Assembly: GCA_964030785.1 (NCBI GenBank)
Contig: OZ034969.1
Location: forward strand, 72,157,562-72,221,561
Source: Siderastrea siderea
Taxonomy: Eukaryota; Cnidaria; Anthozoa; Scleractinia; Rhizangiidae
Reading direction: 5' to 3'
DNA length: 64,000 nucleotides
Shown: positions 1-15,100 of the stretch, one piece after another
Layout: every line of letters begins with the position of its first letter
Numbering within the stretch: the first letter of the stretch is position 1
The notes under the pieces: generated by a model
Told to the model about the DNA's origin: nothing
Databases searched by the model: none
Seen by the model: only the letters and a program-made list of their open reading frames with translations
Program-made: the position numbers and the translations under genes

Positions 1-196
1 TTCTGTCAGCTGCTATTAAGGGATCATTCATCCACTCAGCCATGAACTACTACATAACACAGAGGTTGATCACTACACAGCCAGGGTGTGTTTTGTCCAG
101 CTCTATAGTTCTTTTTTGTCCCCTTGGAGATGAGAACATATATGATTCCTTCAGCATTTTTGTCCTCAGTTGTTTTGATCTGTTTTCTTTTTTTAG

Positions 197-3100
197 GCAG
201 TTAAATGGGAAAATAGGAGACAAAAAGGTAGGCTTGACTCTGAAGTACTTTCATCAAACTAAGTTAAGTTTTTAGGAGCATCTTCAATCTTTTAATAGCG
301 GGACTATTTTGCAGAAACAAGAAGACAGCAAGCTTGTGAACTTAAAGCCTCTTCCTCCAGCCAAACCCATGAATATCCCTAGTGGAATAACAGCTGAATC
401 ATACAGCGATGTAGTCATGATAGCAGAATTTGTTCACACCTTCAGAGATCTTCTTGCTCCCAAGGAAACTCTGCATATCTCTATTGGTGAGAAAGTTGAC
501 AATTATGAACAGATCACAGTCAAGCCTCATTTCACGGACACCTCTTTAATATAGACACCTCTGTATTACAGTTCACCCAGCCAAACAAGGCAAAAATCTA
601 TCTTAACTCTATCTCTGTAGTTTACAGATTTTTTTGTCCATATTAATGCGGTTTGTCTGTGTTTTCCTGTTAGTTTCCCTTACCCATTTTTTAGAGATGT
701 CAATTTGGTAGACAAAGACATGGGTTTGCCATTCCCTACTACCTAATCTTCACTTTCCAATAAATCATTTGCTCACTCACTGATCCCTGCTGGTACTTAA
801 CCCTTTCGCTCTGATTTGAAGTGCATATTTTCCTCACCGTTAGAAACTCCATACATTTCTTATGGAACTAGTAAGGAGAATTTGTCTAAATACCAAGACA
901 TCTTATCCTTGGTGATGACTTCCTTTATTCTCATCACTTGAATGTTTGAATTGTAGTGATGATGTAAAGAGAAATTCATTAGGGCTCAAAGGGTTAAAGG
1001 AAGGTAACAAAGATTCTTAACCTAAGCCAATATTTGATATTTTCTCTTCTGAGATTCAGCTCAGATGGTGTTGCTGTAGGTCTTACTTGGCTGTCGGCAC
1101 TTTGTGCACAGGATTCCAAGGGTTCTACACTGGAAAGGTGCATGGAAATTGGATGATATGTGTAGGTCTTGGTATACAGCAGTCAGTATGTTGACTGTAT
1201 GCCACTGCTTTATGGGACAGGTTGTAGCTATATGCTCAATGTGATATCCTTTTTTTACTAGCACATTCTTTCAATCATTTCGGTAACCTTTCTCTCTTGC
1301 AGATAATTTATCCAAGGCCTTGGTTGCAGATGTTAAAGGCTTTCATGTGTTGTCAAGAATCTTAGTCATCTTCTTGCATATCCTTCTACAGGACAGTTCA
1401 ACCAAGGTGGGTCAAAATAAAAATAACAGAAATTCATGATAGTTAAGGTGGTGCCTACATAAGACTGAAAAGTGTCCAATGATAAATATTATATGAGACT
1501 GGTGCAGAAACAGACAGATCGGTTCTCATACATATCTCTGTTTCAAAATTTATCTCAAAAGTTAAATCTCCGGCCACACTCGGTCCCTTATGACTTGAGA
1601 AAAACTACCAGTCTACCTGTCTGACTCATTCATGTTGGCTCAGCTCCCAGAATGGGTCAATCTGGGTTTAGAAGAATTTGCAAACAAGTCTTGTGTAACA
1701 TTGTAATCAAAAGATGTGTATATGGGAACATGGTGCCAGGGAGAAAGACCACAAAATTTTGAAAAATGTCAAGAGTGCCTTTTAAGTGAGAGTACTTTTG
1801 CAAATGATTGTAAACATTGTTTTAAGACTGTGCAGCTTGTCAGACTGACCCTAGTTGTTCAAAACAGGATAACAAATCAGCTAACCCAGAATTGTTAGCA
1901 TTAGTTATTTAACTAGAGGCAAACTTGCAAAATTGTCACCTAAAAAATGGGATTTCCATCTAAAAACATACTTTCGAAAACAAATTACAAACTCAAATAC
2001 ATTTCTGACCCCCACTTCACCCTTTCAATGTTGTTGCTTGTTAATATTTGAATGTCATTACTAAATCCACAACAACATTGATAAGGGGGAAGGGGGGAGA
2101 TGTGGATTGACTATGAGAATGTCTGAAATGACCGTCAATTTAGCGACTGGCTCAAGTCTTTTTGCAACTGCTTGTAGCTATAATTAGCATTTGTTAATAT
2201 ATTTTTCTTGTAGGGACAAGAGCTAGGTATGCAGCTGTCAGAAATGCCCCTGACAAGGCAATCAGCATCAGAAGTGGCCCGACTTTATCTGAACTCAAAA
2301 CTCAAGATGTTAACAGCTTATACAGAAGACAAGCAGCTACAGGAGATACTAGAAACGCTGCAGCATCAAGAATTGTACAATCTGAACCCAGAAGAAAAGA
2401 TAAAGGTACATAGATAGGATTTTGAAATGTTGAAAGGTGGTCTCCCTCCTCTCCTCCACCATTTGGCATTTCCAGCTAGATGACCTTACATGATGGTACA
2501 TTTGTTGGATCCTGAAAGATTCATTTTTGTGGACTGAGATGGTTTTACTAACCCTCAACACCCCTGCTTCTTGATTCGGCAGCTTCTTACTATGGCTGGT
2601 TTTGGGTGCTAGAAGGTGTTTCACTTGTGGGCCAATGCATCGTTGCCTGTGGTTAATAAAAATTTTAGCAAATGAGAATGTGGTCCCAATTTGTGTCAAT
2701 CAAATAATTGTAGGCAAAGGCGATTATATTAACGCATCCTCGATAATAGACAGGCTTGCTTCAAACATCTTTACTATAAGTAAGCGTAAATTTTTATGTC
2801 AGTTATTTTCTTTAGTGCCTGTGAATTTGTTCTTATTCCATTTAAAGCTATTTAAATCTTCTTAATTTAATTTAGTTTCCTTCTCTTCTTCCTCACTTTC
2901 AGGGGAGAAGTTGCTACGTTTAAGTTTTATTAACAACTTTCAAATGTTGCTACTAATCTAGGGGTGGCTGGTTTTTTGACAATCTTTATTTCAGAACTTA
3001 ATGGCATTTTGCTTGTCAGCATTTGCCAAATAAAATGTGAGATTTCCCACTTTTCAACATGATCACCCTAGTCAGACATCCTTGAAAGAGCAAATGCTTC

Positions 3101-6100
3101 GCTTACATTGTGTTCCACTTTTTGTGGTGTTTATGTAGATCCTGGTGATCCTGTGCCATGAGGTTTTGTCATCAGATGCCTTGGATGAATATATGGGAAG
3201 TCAACTTGCTGAGGCCACAGAATTAAGGTATTAGAGGATTTTTAAGTAAAGCTCTCTTTCTAGAATAGTCTTTGTTTCAGTTGGTCAAGGATAGAGAATA
3301 ATCATGCATAGCAACCCAACAGTATCTCATGGTTTTCTCGAGAATAAAGGTGTGGTCCAGCCCCCTGCACTGGAATATCATTTTCAAAATTTTGTAACCA
3401 GCCAACCACACATGCACAAGCACACATCAACTAATTTTATTGCATCTATTCGTTATTTCTTGTGAACAAAGAAAAGAAAAGATGGCAAAGCTGAAAGAAA
3501 AGAAAGATCAACAAAAAGAAGAGAAAGAAAGATTGAAGAAAGAGAAGGAAGAGTTACAGAAAACGAAAGACGAAGAGGAAAGCAAGAAGGTAAATTATCC
3601 AACTTTGCTGCCTCCTTGCCCAAACTACTATAATCCTAGTGTGCTTTTTTTTCCAGACAAGTGTTCCAACAAACTACACACCTGAATCGAACTTGTTTTG
3701 TTCTGAGTAAATTTAAGCTTTGTACATTCCAGATCATCCATGAAATGAAGATCCCACTAGACATACTTAGTCATATATTTAATCAAGTCAATGCCCCGTT
3801 TCATCTCATTCTTTCACTTGCTTGAGCCCCCAACCTAAAAAAAAAACAGCAATATATTACAGGAAAGTAGTGCCCAGTAGCTTGCTTGGTCACACTTTTT
3901 TTCACAAATTTCGTAGAAAACATTGTTTGCAAGGTTTCATTTCTTTTGGTTGTAGTGTCATATATCTATCTCACCTTTTCTTTTCCTACTTTCTGTGTTG
4001 TTTTCTTTGCAGCAACTGAAGATGGATGATCTAACCAAGAAAGGTACATTAATTCAATTTCACCATCTGTTTTCTGACTGTGCCATGCCATTGTCCACAT
4101 ACTGGAGTGTACGCATCCCTTAGTGGTCTTTTCTCCATCCTTGAAAATACAGTAAGCCTTCTCCTTCCCCTCCACCTGCATCATAGGTGCAACAATCCAG
4201 TCCAATATAAAGGGCCAGTTATGTGAACCCTTGAAATGTTTTGAGTTGTAGGCAGTTTAACGAGAATGGAAGGCTTCATGCATTTTATGACTAAGAGTTT
4301 GATTTATCAGAGAAAGACAAGATAAATACAATTAATGCTACTGTAAAAAAGTTACCTGACAAGTGCTTCTTTGACTGTTGTATTTCAAATCATGTTTTTT
4401 GTTTGTGCCAAAGATGAAACAGAATCCACATGTACCAGCGTGGAAGCCATCACTGCTAATCAAGCACCTGAGAACTCTACAAAAACTGATGAACAAAAAG
4501 CCCTTAAAGAGGTTATGAAGAATCAAAGCTCAAAGAAGGTCAATGAAGAAGTGTCCGAAGTTGTGAAAACGATGAGGAAACGAAGAGAAGAAATGGCAAA
4601 CAAACAAGAGAAGAAACTGAAAGAAGAAAAGGAGAGGTGAGAAAAAACAGAATGTTATGCTAGAAAAGGGTCCATACGAGTTTCAGTTCACATTCACTTG
4701 AGTTTGAGCTCAAGTTAGGAAACCCCGCATGGTTTTTCTACTGATTTTGGTTTTGATTTTATTATTCAGGGCCAAACACTTATGTTATAGTTTTCAAACC
4801 TTATCACTGATTGTAGAAATATTGCTATGCACTGATTAGTTTTTAAGGCCAGGCATTTAGCTTAAATTACAGGTAACATTAATGCCAGTGAGATATAATT
4901 TTCTAAACACTCAGGTGGTTTTCATGTTGGGTAATATATACAGTACATCCCATGTACTGGTGTTTAACCTAGACCTCATCTTAAAACTCAAATTCATGGC
5001 TTCTTGATCTCCCAAATTAAAAAATTATGGAAAAAGCAAAAGAAAGAAAGTTGTACCTACATACTATGTAGAGGTGCAAAATGTTAACTTTCTCTGTTGC
5101 CATTGCACTTATAAAGATGACTTTACATGAAGTGAACTTAAGTTTGGGACAAAGCTTTTCACTTATGATAATTAGCTAACTAATTTGGTGCCGTTAAATT
5201 TTAGGTTAGAAAAAGAAGAGGAGGAACAGTGGAATGTAAGTGATGAACTTTTCAGAGCTCACATGGCCTTATCCTGTTAACTAGTTCCCATGCAAAATCT
5301 GTGGTTCATGTTGCCATGAAACCAATTCTCTGCCATTACTTTAAAACAAAGGAAAAAGCTTTTTCAGTAACATGGTTAGTACAAACCAGTGAACCTGGTT
5401 TGGCTTGTCTGGTAATCCCAGTGAACCCAAACCAGGTTCTTTGAGTATTAATCCTTTATGTTTGTTATTTAAGTCACTTTGAGAGTGCTAAGGTTTTATT
5501 TTTCTTGTATTTTGTAGATTAATATGGCTCATTGTCAGTACACAAAGAGACTGGTGCCCATTGGTTATGATCGTAATCACTCTCGTTACTGGGTGTTCAG
5601 TGGCATAGCAGGGGGGGTTTATGTAGAGCAAGGCTGGAGAAACCTGGAAGATCTTTCTCAAACATCTAATGAGGGTTCCAAAGAAGTTGTTGTTGATAAG
5701 GAAGCTACTATGGAAACAGACAGCAATGAACAAGCACCTTTAAATGATGACCTGGAACGTATCGAAGAAACAAAAGGTGAAAGCAAAATGGATGCTGATA
5801 AAAATGATGAAATACAAGAATTAAGGTGAGGTGTAATACGTGTTGAATTTGTGGAAAATATGATGCAAGCAATGTGCTATGGACTGGAGGGTAACCTAAT
5901 CTGAGATTGGAAAACTGGTTGAAGCACTGTTCACTGCCTTTGAGCTGTGCAATTACAGAAGATCCTTGTTTACAGTTCCTCTTCGAATAACACACCTTGT
6001 ATTCACTGAACTGGGAGACAGGAGAGAAATCACTCACACAAATCACTGCTGGAGCAGTGGTATGCTCCACCCTTAAATGTTTCCTTCACAGTTCCATAAA

Positions 6101-9100
6101 TGTTATGTCCAGTAAATGCTTATTAATGAAGGCTGAGTGTTATTGATTCATTGCATCTTTAAGTGGAAGTGACAGTTTTTCTTTCTTCTTAATTTCTTCT
6201 TTAAGGCTGCCTGATGTTCCATACAGCTGGTCATGTTATGACACCATAGAGGAAGTGCAGGCATTGCTTGAGTGTTTATCACAACAAGGCATAAGAGAGA
6301 GTGCCCTGAGAAAATCTCTTAAAGAGCAAATGGAATCTATCACTGATGGCATTAAAAGGTTTGTAGAACCAATGAACATTTTCTTGGTGGGCAGGGACAT
6401 TTTCTGAAACCATCCAAGTGCTGATGAAAAAGCTTATCATTTAGAAATTCCAGTCTTACAATGCCTGCTCCTGTACTGGAACTGGCATTAGAAGATTGTA
6501 CTGCTCCTGTTACAGACGAGATTCCAGAAACTAGTCATAGTCCAAAGGTGTATTTCAGGAGCTATACATGTATGTAGTAAGGTGTGCTAAATTTGCTTAC
6601 TGCAGAAGTGAATTTACTGCAGAATAATCCCTAACCTGAGGAATATTCTGTAGGTCTTTTACACCGTATTTAGGCTCATTTTAGGCCTTTTGATGCCTTC
6701 ATAGTTTGTTTTGTTTGCTGTTTGACAGGAATGCATGTAAGAAACCTACAAAGCCAGAAACTGATGAAGAGGAACTGTTTAACTCCATCAAAGAGGTTTG
6801 CCTTACCCAAAATTACAAATGTTATGAGTTTGTCTTGTAAACAACAGGCAAATCTACCAAAGTGAGCAGTCTTCTTTCTCCACTAGATGCTTTTTAAGGA
6901 GAGGATAGATTGGTCGCCTTAAGGGCAGAATTGCCATTTTTCTCTTTTATTCCCCCTGAGTTTCTGTTGCTGGTAGTGATCTAGGTGTAACTATCTCATA
7001 TCTGCAAGGATGTGGTTTCCTTACACATTGTACGCTGGAGGGCATTTTCTTTGCCTTGTTCTGGCCCGTTCTTCAAAGCTTTCACTCTTACCTTCTTGCC
7101 TATTTTGTCCAGCTCAACTTCTCCCCCCCCCCCCCCCCCCCCCAAGCACAGTGAACCTGTCCCTGGATTTGAGGGGATAATATAGTGAATGCTTGGTCAG
7201 ATATTATTGCCCCAAGTTTATTGTTTACTCTCTATATTGCTGATGATTCACCAAAGTGTCCTTTTAACAGGAGTTGAAAGAAACTGCTGAGAGACTCGTA
7301 CATGGCAACTTAGCCATCCTGGGTGATGGACTGGAGGAATACCAACAATCTGTAGATCAAGCCTCATCTGTCACTGATTTGGTAAGATTGCTAGCTGTAA
7401 AATCATATATGAGGTCTTAGAGAAACTTCAAATGGCAGACTTAACTTGGCAAACCTGCATCCTTGGAAAATGCCAGAAAGTTAGCAAATCGCCAGCGGCT
7501 CATCGGGCAATTTTTGTTCTCACTCGTGTTCTTTTTTCTTGACAATCCCTGAGTGGAAAGAGAGACGGCTGATTGTCCAGGAAAGTTTGTGTTTTCACGT
7601 AAATCTCTCACTAACTTAAATTTTAGTGCTTAAATCCCAGTTAGATAGAAGTATGGTGCCCCGGTATTGAGTGCAACATAAAAAAATTTTACTCCTCTAA
7701 CAAAATCTCTCTTTTTTATCCAGGCATCTCAACTTGAGAAACTATTGCCATCAGTGCTACCACAGTTCTATCAGGGCATGTTCTCCAAGGACAAGACTGG
7801 CTCTGACCAAGCCAAGCAGTGCTGGGTGGCAGAAGTGAAAAAGGCGACTACAGTCTCCCGTCTTCATCTTCTTCTGGGGATTTTGGATTCAATGGTGATT
7901 TGGGATTTATCGGCAGAAAATGCAGTAAGCATTCTCCCTTTCTTCCTTTTGTGTGTTTTATAGCAGCGAAGTGGCTGAATTGTTAGTGACACTTGATGTA
8001 AACTGCGAGCAGTTCTCCTGTTTTCTGCATATCACGAGGGCGAGTGGACGGGTTTAAATTATGCAAATCAGCAATAAAAACAAGGAAGGATTGTGCTTTC
8101 ATCTTCTTCCACTAAAAAGTTACAAAAAGAAAGAGACTGCTCGCAGTGTGTACCTGATGTAAAGTTAACATTCACATGGGGCCCATAAGTTTAGCAGTGT
8201 CTTGTCAACTGCAAAAATGTACTATTTATAGCGCCACTTGTTTTGTAGGTCTTGAAAATGCAACAGATAACAAAAAACGTCCACCAATGAATTCATGATC
8301 CGATTCTGTAAGGCAATAAATAAGCACTGACGTCTTCGGCCAGCAACATACAATAATACAAAACAGCTGCATAAAATGACTCTTATTCAGCCGAATTGTT
8401 CTTCTAGTACGGAAAGCGCACTTACCTGCTGAACAGAAAAACGGGCAGAACACTAGTTTCGTGTGAGGTGTACTAACGTATGAGCTTACGACTCGCTCAA
8501 AGAAATGCACAGCAAAGAAGTGTGAAGCAATGGACAAAAAAGAATATTGCAGGCCATTTTTGTCATGATGTTACTTCACAAGCTGCATTTATGAGGGCAT
8601 CTGGCAACTGGTTTGTTATCACTGGTATCTGGGAATTTTTCAGGTGAAAACGCATTTAATGTCATCATTTTTTTCCCACAGCGTTGCAAGATTTGCCGCT
8701 CCAAGGGGATTGGTAAAACGCTGATGCTGTGCGATGACTGTAACTTAGCTTTTCATCTTCAGTGTCTGCGGCCGGCATTATCTGAAGTCCCTGAGGGACA
8801 CTGGAGCTGTCCCTTATGCAAGGTAATGATCCTGAAACCACTTAATTAGTAGCATGGGTCTTTTCTAGTCACACTGACGTAAGTGAAATCGCAATAAAGG
8901 TTACAAAATTGCAAAGTTAAATTGTTGTAGTTTCTTTACTTGATGCCATGGGTTTAACCTTTTTGGGGGCGAATATAAGGGCGATGGAATCCACACCAAA
9001 ATGTAAGGCATTAAGACATATATCAGCGTTTTTCCTTTGCTATCTATTTTGCAGCCGAATGAGAGGCAGAGCGGCCGAAGCAGTGCCAAGAATTACAAAG

Positions 9101-12100
9101 AAATGAGCTCAAGTGAAGCAGAAGATGAAGGGGATGAGGTACAGAATGTTAACTCGGCCAGTACTCGATTTGTCAGTCAGTCAGCCACTCTGTCAGTTGG
9201 TCGGTCAGTCAGTCAGACGGTCAGTCGGTCGGTCAGTCCGCCAGCCAGTCAGTCAGTCGGTCAGTCAGTTAGTCAGTCAGTCAGACAGATACCGTGTGGC
9301 ATGAAATTTTCGCGGGATCTAACTTTCGCAAATTTCGCGGATTTTTCATCGATCCGCGAAAACTTGATCCCGGGAAAATAAACTCCCGCTGAAAAAAAAT
9401 CTCCGCAAATTTGCTCCATGTGTTTAGGTTACTGAATTTAAGAAAACGATAATACACTGGCCCCTCCTCTTTACAACTGCAACAAAACGAATAGCCTTTA
9501 CAGTCTCTGGGAAAATTTGATAACAACCGTACACGACACCATCTCCTGCCAAAAAGCAAACAAGATCTAGAGTTGACTGCCTGTTTTCCCGAGTCGAGAT
9601 GTCATACGAAATCACACTTTTCGGTAGCTTTGAGTTATAATGGACGGTTTCGACATGAGTCCGAACATGAGTACAACAAATAAGTAGAACAAACAGGACA
9701 ATAGGACATCCCTTGTTGCTCTATAAAACTTTCGTGGGTCAAATGCTGGAGAGAAAATTGCCCGAAATCCGCGAAAATTCATTGTTCCCAGTGGTAAACT
9801 CTGAAATCCAAATTTGCGAAAATTTGTTCCTGCGAAACTCATAAAATTGGCAATCCGCGAAATTAAACTCCCGCGAAAATTTTTGGCTGGGTAAGTCAGT
9901 CAGTCAGACGGTCTGTCAGACAGATAAGTTAGTCAGTGAACCCGTCAGGCATTTTGGACAGACAGACAGACAAACATATGCCCACCAGCTAGTCACTAAA
10001 ACAATAAGTTCAGGATTCATTACTAGGTTATTTTCTGAATACCTGTATGATATTCGCCAGGCCAGTGAAGCAAGCTTGGGAAACTCTGAGGAAAGCTCGT
10101 CTGAGGATGAGACTGATGAGCATGAAGATTACTGTCACACGTGTGGTGAAGATGGCGATCTGATCTGTTGTGATACGTGTCCTCTTGTGTTCCATACCGA
10201 CTGTCACCAGCCTCCTCTCAGGCACATTCCACGGTAAACGCTCACATCGCTTGATAAATTGGCTAATAATACCCCCCATCTTGTGCAGTAAGAAAAAAAC
10301 TTGCCTTCAACTTGATTCTAGCCTTTGTAGAAAGCGCTTGAGTTAAGAACGGTGCCTCCTAATAGAGATGTATTTTTGCAAAGGTTATGACTGGGGGGGA
10401 ACCGTAGCTCTTAGCAGGGTTATTGGAATCCAAAACGAAAATGTGGGTAACCACGCATTTTTCAAAGATAATTTAGCAATCATAATTCTTAAAAAGCGTT
10501 GAAATACAAAGAATGTATGGCAATTAAGGAATTTCTTTCCAAATTTAAGCTCAACTATCTCTGAAAAATGCGTGGTTATCCCCAATTTTCTTTTTGGATT
10601 CTGGTAGCCCTTGCTAAGATCTGCTTTTACACAGTCATAAACTGCGCAAAAATGTTGTTGTATTTGGGGGCAAATTCCTAAAGAAACCCGAATATTCCAA
10701 GATGCGCAGAACGTATGCGCAGAAAGAAAAGGAGGCACCGTCCTTAATATGGGACCAATAACGTTTGCGCCTTATTGTAGGTCGCTTGTGGCGTACTGTT
10801 AAGCACAGCTGTTGCCAGTTCTATTTCTTTGCTTCGTGTGGATAGGGCGATGGTCAGTAGGAAATTAGTGGGTTTACCGTCATCACGTCGATTTGCACTG
10901 CAGAGTCAATTATCTGATTTCTCAGTTGTAGCCTCACTAATGTTGCGCTTCTGGTGAAGTTTGTTGCGTGTTACGTTACTTTTGCTGATAAGCGAGGGTG
11001 CCATCTATCAACTCATAGCTTGCTGTATTGCAACGTCTCCTTTACGCTTTTTGAAGAAGCCACTTATCAAGATTAAAATCTGAGTGTGTTTTCTTTAGGG
11101 GAGCATGGAGTTGTTGGCAGTGTCGGCAACCAAAGAACAAGAAACAAAAGAAGGAACTGCAAGGTATCTAGCTATTAATACACGATTAAATTGTGCTAGT
11201 GAAATCGAGCGGTGTCTAGGGTCCAGTGCTTTGGTGCTACATTTTTGCGCGCGCGGGTGTGTATGCGTGTGAGAGTGTTTTTTTTTACTATCCTTCATAG
11301 ATGCCACCATGTGTGAACCTAGACAATGTCTTTTCCATTACGAGAAATGCTAGTTGCTACCTGAGGCTCCTAGATTTAGCAAGACTTTTGATTGATTGAC
11401 ACATTGATGGCCTGAATGGCTGAGTGACTCGCTGACATCATGTCCCTACAGGTAGTCACACGTCTAAGTCAAAGGCAGCCAGAAACAAGGCCGAAAAACG
11501 TACTCGGCGAGACGAAGGGCCTCAAAGGAAAAGCAAACGCAAACGATCCTGTTCTCCAAGCTCCGTTGAGTCTGGGTACGAGAAGGGGTCAAAACGAACT
11601 CGTCAAAGGTGGCAGCCAAAGGAAATTTCCAATGACAGAAACGCATGTGGCACGAGGCGCCGGGCACGTGCGTCCATCGAAGACATGTCTGATGACGACA
11701 GCACTGTCGGAAAAACAAAGAGCTCTACGAGGAATCAACGCGGCAGTGTTTTAACTCGTTTGCAGAGAAGATACCCACAAGATTCTGAAAATGAGGGGGA
11801 AGAAAGTCTACAGACGAACGTTAAATCGTTTTATGGTCGCTTCACCAGACGAACGCGCCAACAGAAAGTTTCCAACGACGATGATGATAGTGATGATGGT
11901 GAAGAGGAGCCAGTGACGCAAAACAAGAACTCAGCTAGGAACCCTGAGCGTCGCAGAAACAGACCTCAGATCATGGGTAGGTTCTGAAATTTTTAGAGCT
12001 CTCTTTGGATATTAGGTAGCTTATTTACCAGAATGGCCAAAGGTGATAGCTTCCTTAACCTTTTTTTACTCGTTATAGCTAGTTTTAGTGTTGATCGCGA

Positions 12101-15100
12101 CCTTTGGCAACGTAAAATAATAATAGTAATAAATTAGTTGAATCATGTTAAACGAAAAGCGTGCGTTGATACCGGGAGAGTGCCGATTTGAAAGATGAAT
12201 TTTTGCTCCAAATTTTTAAGGCAACTCAGTTATTTGAATTTGGATTTAGCAACTCAGTACCTAAATCCAAATTTTTCTTTCACTTTCCCATCACTTCCCC
12301 ACCGACGCAGTACAACGGTTTCTTTAGAAACTAACCCCTTTATTTCTGAAACTCCTGTGTTGTAACAGTGGTGTTACTAGTGCTGTAACAATGTTATTGT
12401 TGTTGTTGTTGATAGATGATTCTGAGGCTGAAGACGAGGATAACGAAACCGAAGAAAAAGAAAATCGTAAAGCGTCTCAACGCAAGAATAGCAGTCGCAG
12501 TAAAGTGACCGAAAACCCTGCCCGAAGATCCACGAGGAATCAGCGACGGGTATCGAGCTATTCCGAAGAATCCGACAACGATGACGAAGATACCGTTCAG
12601 ACCACGAACCTGCGTGCTTCTAAAAACAAAACGAACGGTAGCTCAAAACAGGTTTTGAGCTCGTCTGACGAATCTGGCCACAGTGGACGTAACACATCCA
12701 AGGGAAGTACGTCAAAGAAGCAAGCTCGTATTAACAAATGCCCTGAAACTAACAAGAGAAGCAAAAGCACCATGAGAGGAGAGGTGCAGGGACGGCCAGG
12801 AAATAAGGAGAGCATCGAAGACGAATCAGACGACGGCGAAGAGCAAAGCAGTCACAAGAAATCAGCCAAGGAAGGGAAACAAAAGAAGGGTGGCCTTAAA
12901 AACAGGTAAGAGGAATTTTGTGTTGTGAGTCAAGACTGGAAAATGGACATTTCCTTGGTATAGCAGGATGGAAAGGGGAGTTGACTGAAGATAAGCTATC
13001 GGTCTCATGGATTACGGATGAGAAGACGGATAAAAACAGAAGAGTGTTATCCGTCTAGAAGTCGGCTGGTGGTTTTAAACTACCAGCATTTCAAAGCCCC
13101 CGTATTTGGTGAGATTTGTGATGTTGTTTTGCAGGAAGCAACAACGATAATCTCAGTGTTCTACGTGGTATGCTTGCAAAACGATACCTTGGACTCGATC
13201 TCGATCCTCTTTTGCGAGGTTTGGCATCTTTGTGTAGACGCTTGTCACAGAGGTTCATTTACGTTTTATCGACAGAGACGAGATAAAACAACCGATACGA
13301 TGGAGGTCTTCTTTGCTAGGTTTGATACATTTGCATTTTTTGTTTGTTAGTTCGTCAACCAAAGACGGGCGAAAACAAGCGAGAAATGGAAAAAGAACTG
13401 AAGTGTCACAAGAAGACACCAAGGAAAAACGGCGGCGAGCGAACGTAGAAGTAAGTCCTGTGTTTTTTCTTGTGTCATATGCCTTTATTTACCCAAAAAG
13501 TGTCCTTGGGAAAGAACCTGAGACAAGAGTGCGAGCAATAGGTATTTTTAGCTCGCAGTCCTCACTAATTCCCTTTTTAAAGTTGCGAACTGTCAACACC
13601 TTATCTTCCCTTCTCGATCTTAACCCAGTTTGTGTCAAAGTTCGCACTTCATTTATTTTATCATGCTTTTCACAGCTATCGTATTTTTGGGGGTCTCTTT
13701 GGTACAAACTTAAAACGACAGTATGACGTGAGAAAATTCCACTGAAATGTGTTTGCTTGTTGTGTAGATGGACGCATGTGAGCAAATCATACGGGATCTT
13801 CTCCTGCACGAGGACAGCTGGCCTTTCGCTAAAGCTGTTAACCTGCGCGAGGTAAGTTGAATCACTTTATTTTCGGCAACAATAACTCAATTTTACCCCG
13901 TCTGCAACTTTGTTCTTTTGAGCAATGATCTTTTTAACTCGGTTGCAGTACAATTCAAGCGTTTTAGAACCAATAAACATTGAACCCGTAAATAAAGGTC
14001 AAATCATTTTCGGTCAAATTGCTTGTGAATTCGGAGAAAATTCGGACACTGTAATTAACTGCGATTAGTCCATGAATTGAGCTTAAAACGTTGACAAATG
14101 ACGTGCAACCATCAACCGAAATTACATTGTTAAAACGATCAAACACAATCAAACATGGTCATTGTCTTTGTGGGAAGCTTATCGAATCGAGTAAAAAAAG
14201 TTGCCGGATTCTTTCAAAGCATCTTGGGCTATCCATAGGGCCATGTTATGTTTCTTGCTTGCTTGTCCTATTTAGGTTCCAGACTACTTAGAACTCATAA
14301 AGAACCCAATGGACCTTGGCACCATCCGGGACAAGCTGAAGAACTTAGAGTACCCGGATGTGGATAGCTTTGTGGCGGATGTACGACTTGTGTTTTCCAA
14401 CAGTGATAAGTACAACCTGGTATGTAATCAGTTGCTACTCTTCAGTAAAATGAAAACTACCGGTATTTTTGGACAACACGGTAATTCGAACGTTTTGGTA
14501 TTTCCTCAACCTGCTGATAAGACGTTTCCCTTCCAAACAATCCCAGAAATCATAGCGCTTGAAACAAGTGCCCAGACTTCGTAGCTTCTGGCGATGGCCT
14601 GACGCCTTTATGAATGAGGAGAACTTAATCAGGCCAGAAAGAGACCTCAAAATTTTGGGTCCTCCACAGCAAGTTTGCTGCGTTAAGCCTCTGCTAAAAG
14701 GCCAAACATTTTGTCCAATATATTCTTGTTGGACGAACATGTTTTACCGTTTAGCCGCTTCCCTTAACTTTGCATTAGCCACCGAACTTTTTGTGTGACA
14801 CACGATGTTGGACGAAAATGTTTGATAGTTTAGCCTGGGCTTTAGGCGTTTGAAACGGGCCTTTGTGTAAGAAATTGTGCTAAAACTGTATTTTAGTTTT
14901 TCCCACATATTTTTGTCTGATTTAGTGCCAAAATTGAGCTTTAATGTAGTAATCACAATTTAGTGGAAAATCAAAGACGTCAAAAAATTGAAATTTTATG
15001 TCGTGAAAATGTACTGTAATAATGTAGCTCGAAATTGTTATCAACTGTTACTGTTCTGTTGCAGGATACTTCAGAGGTGGGAAAAGCTGGCAAGAATTTG

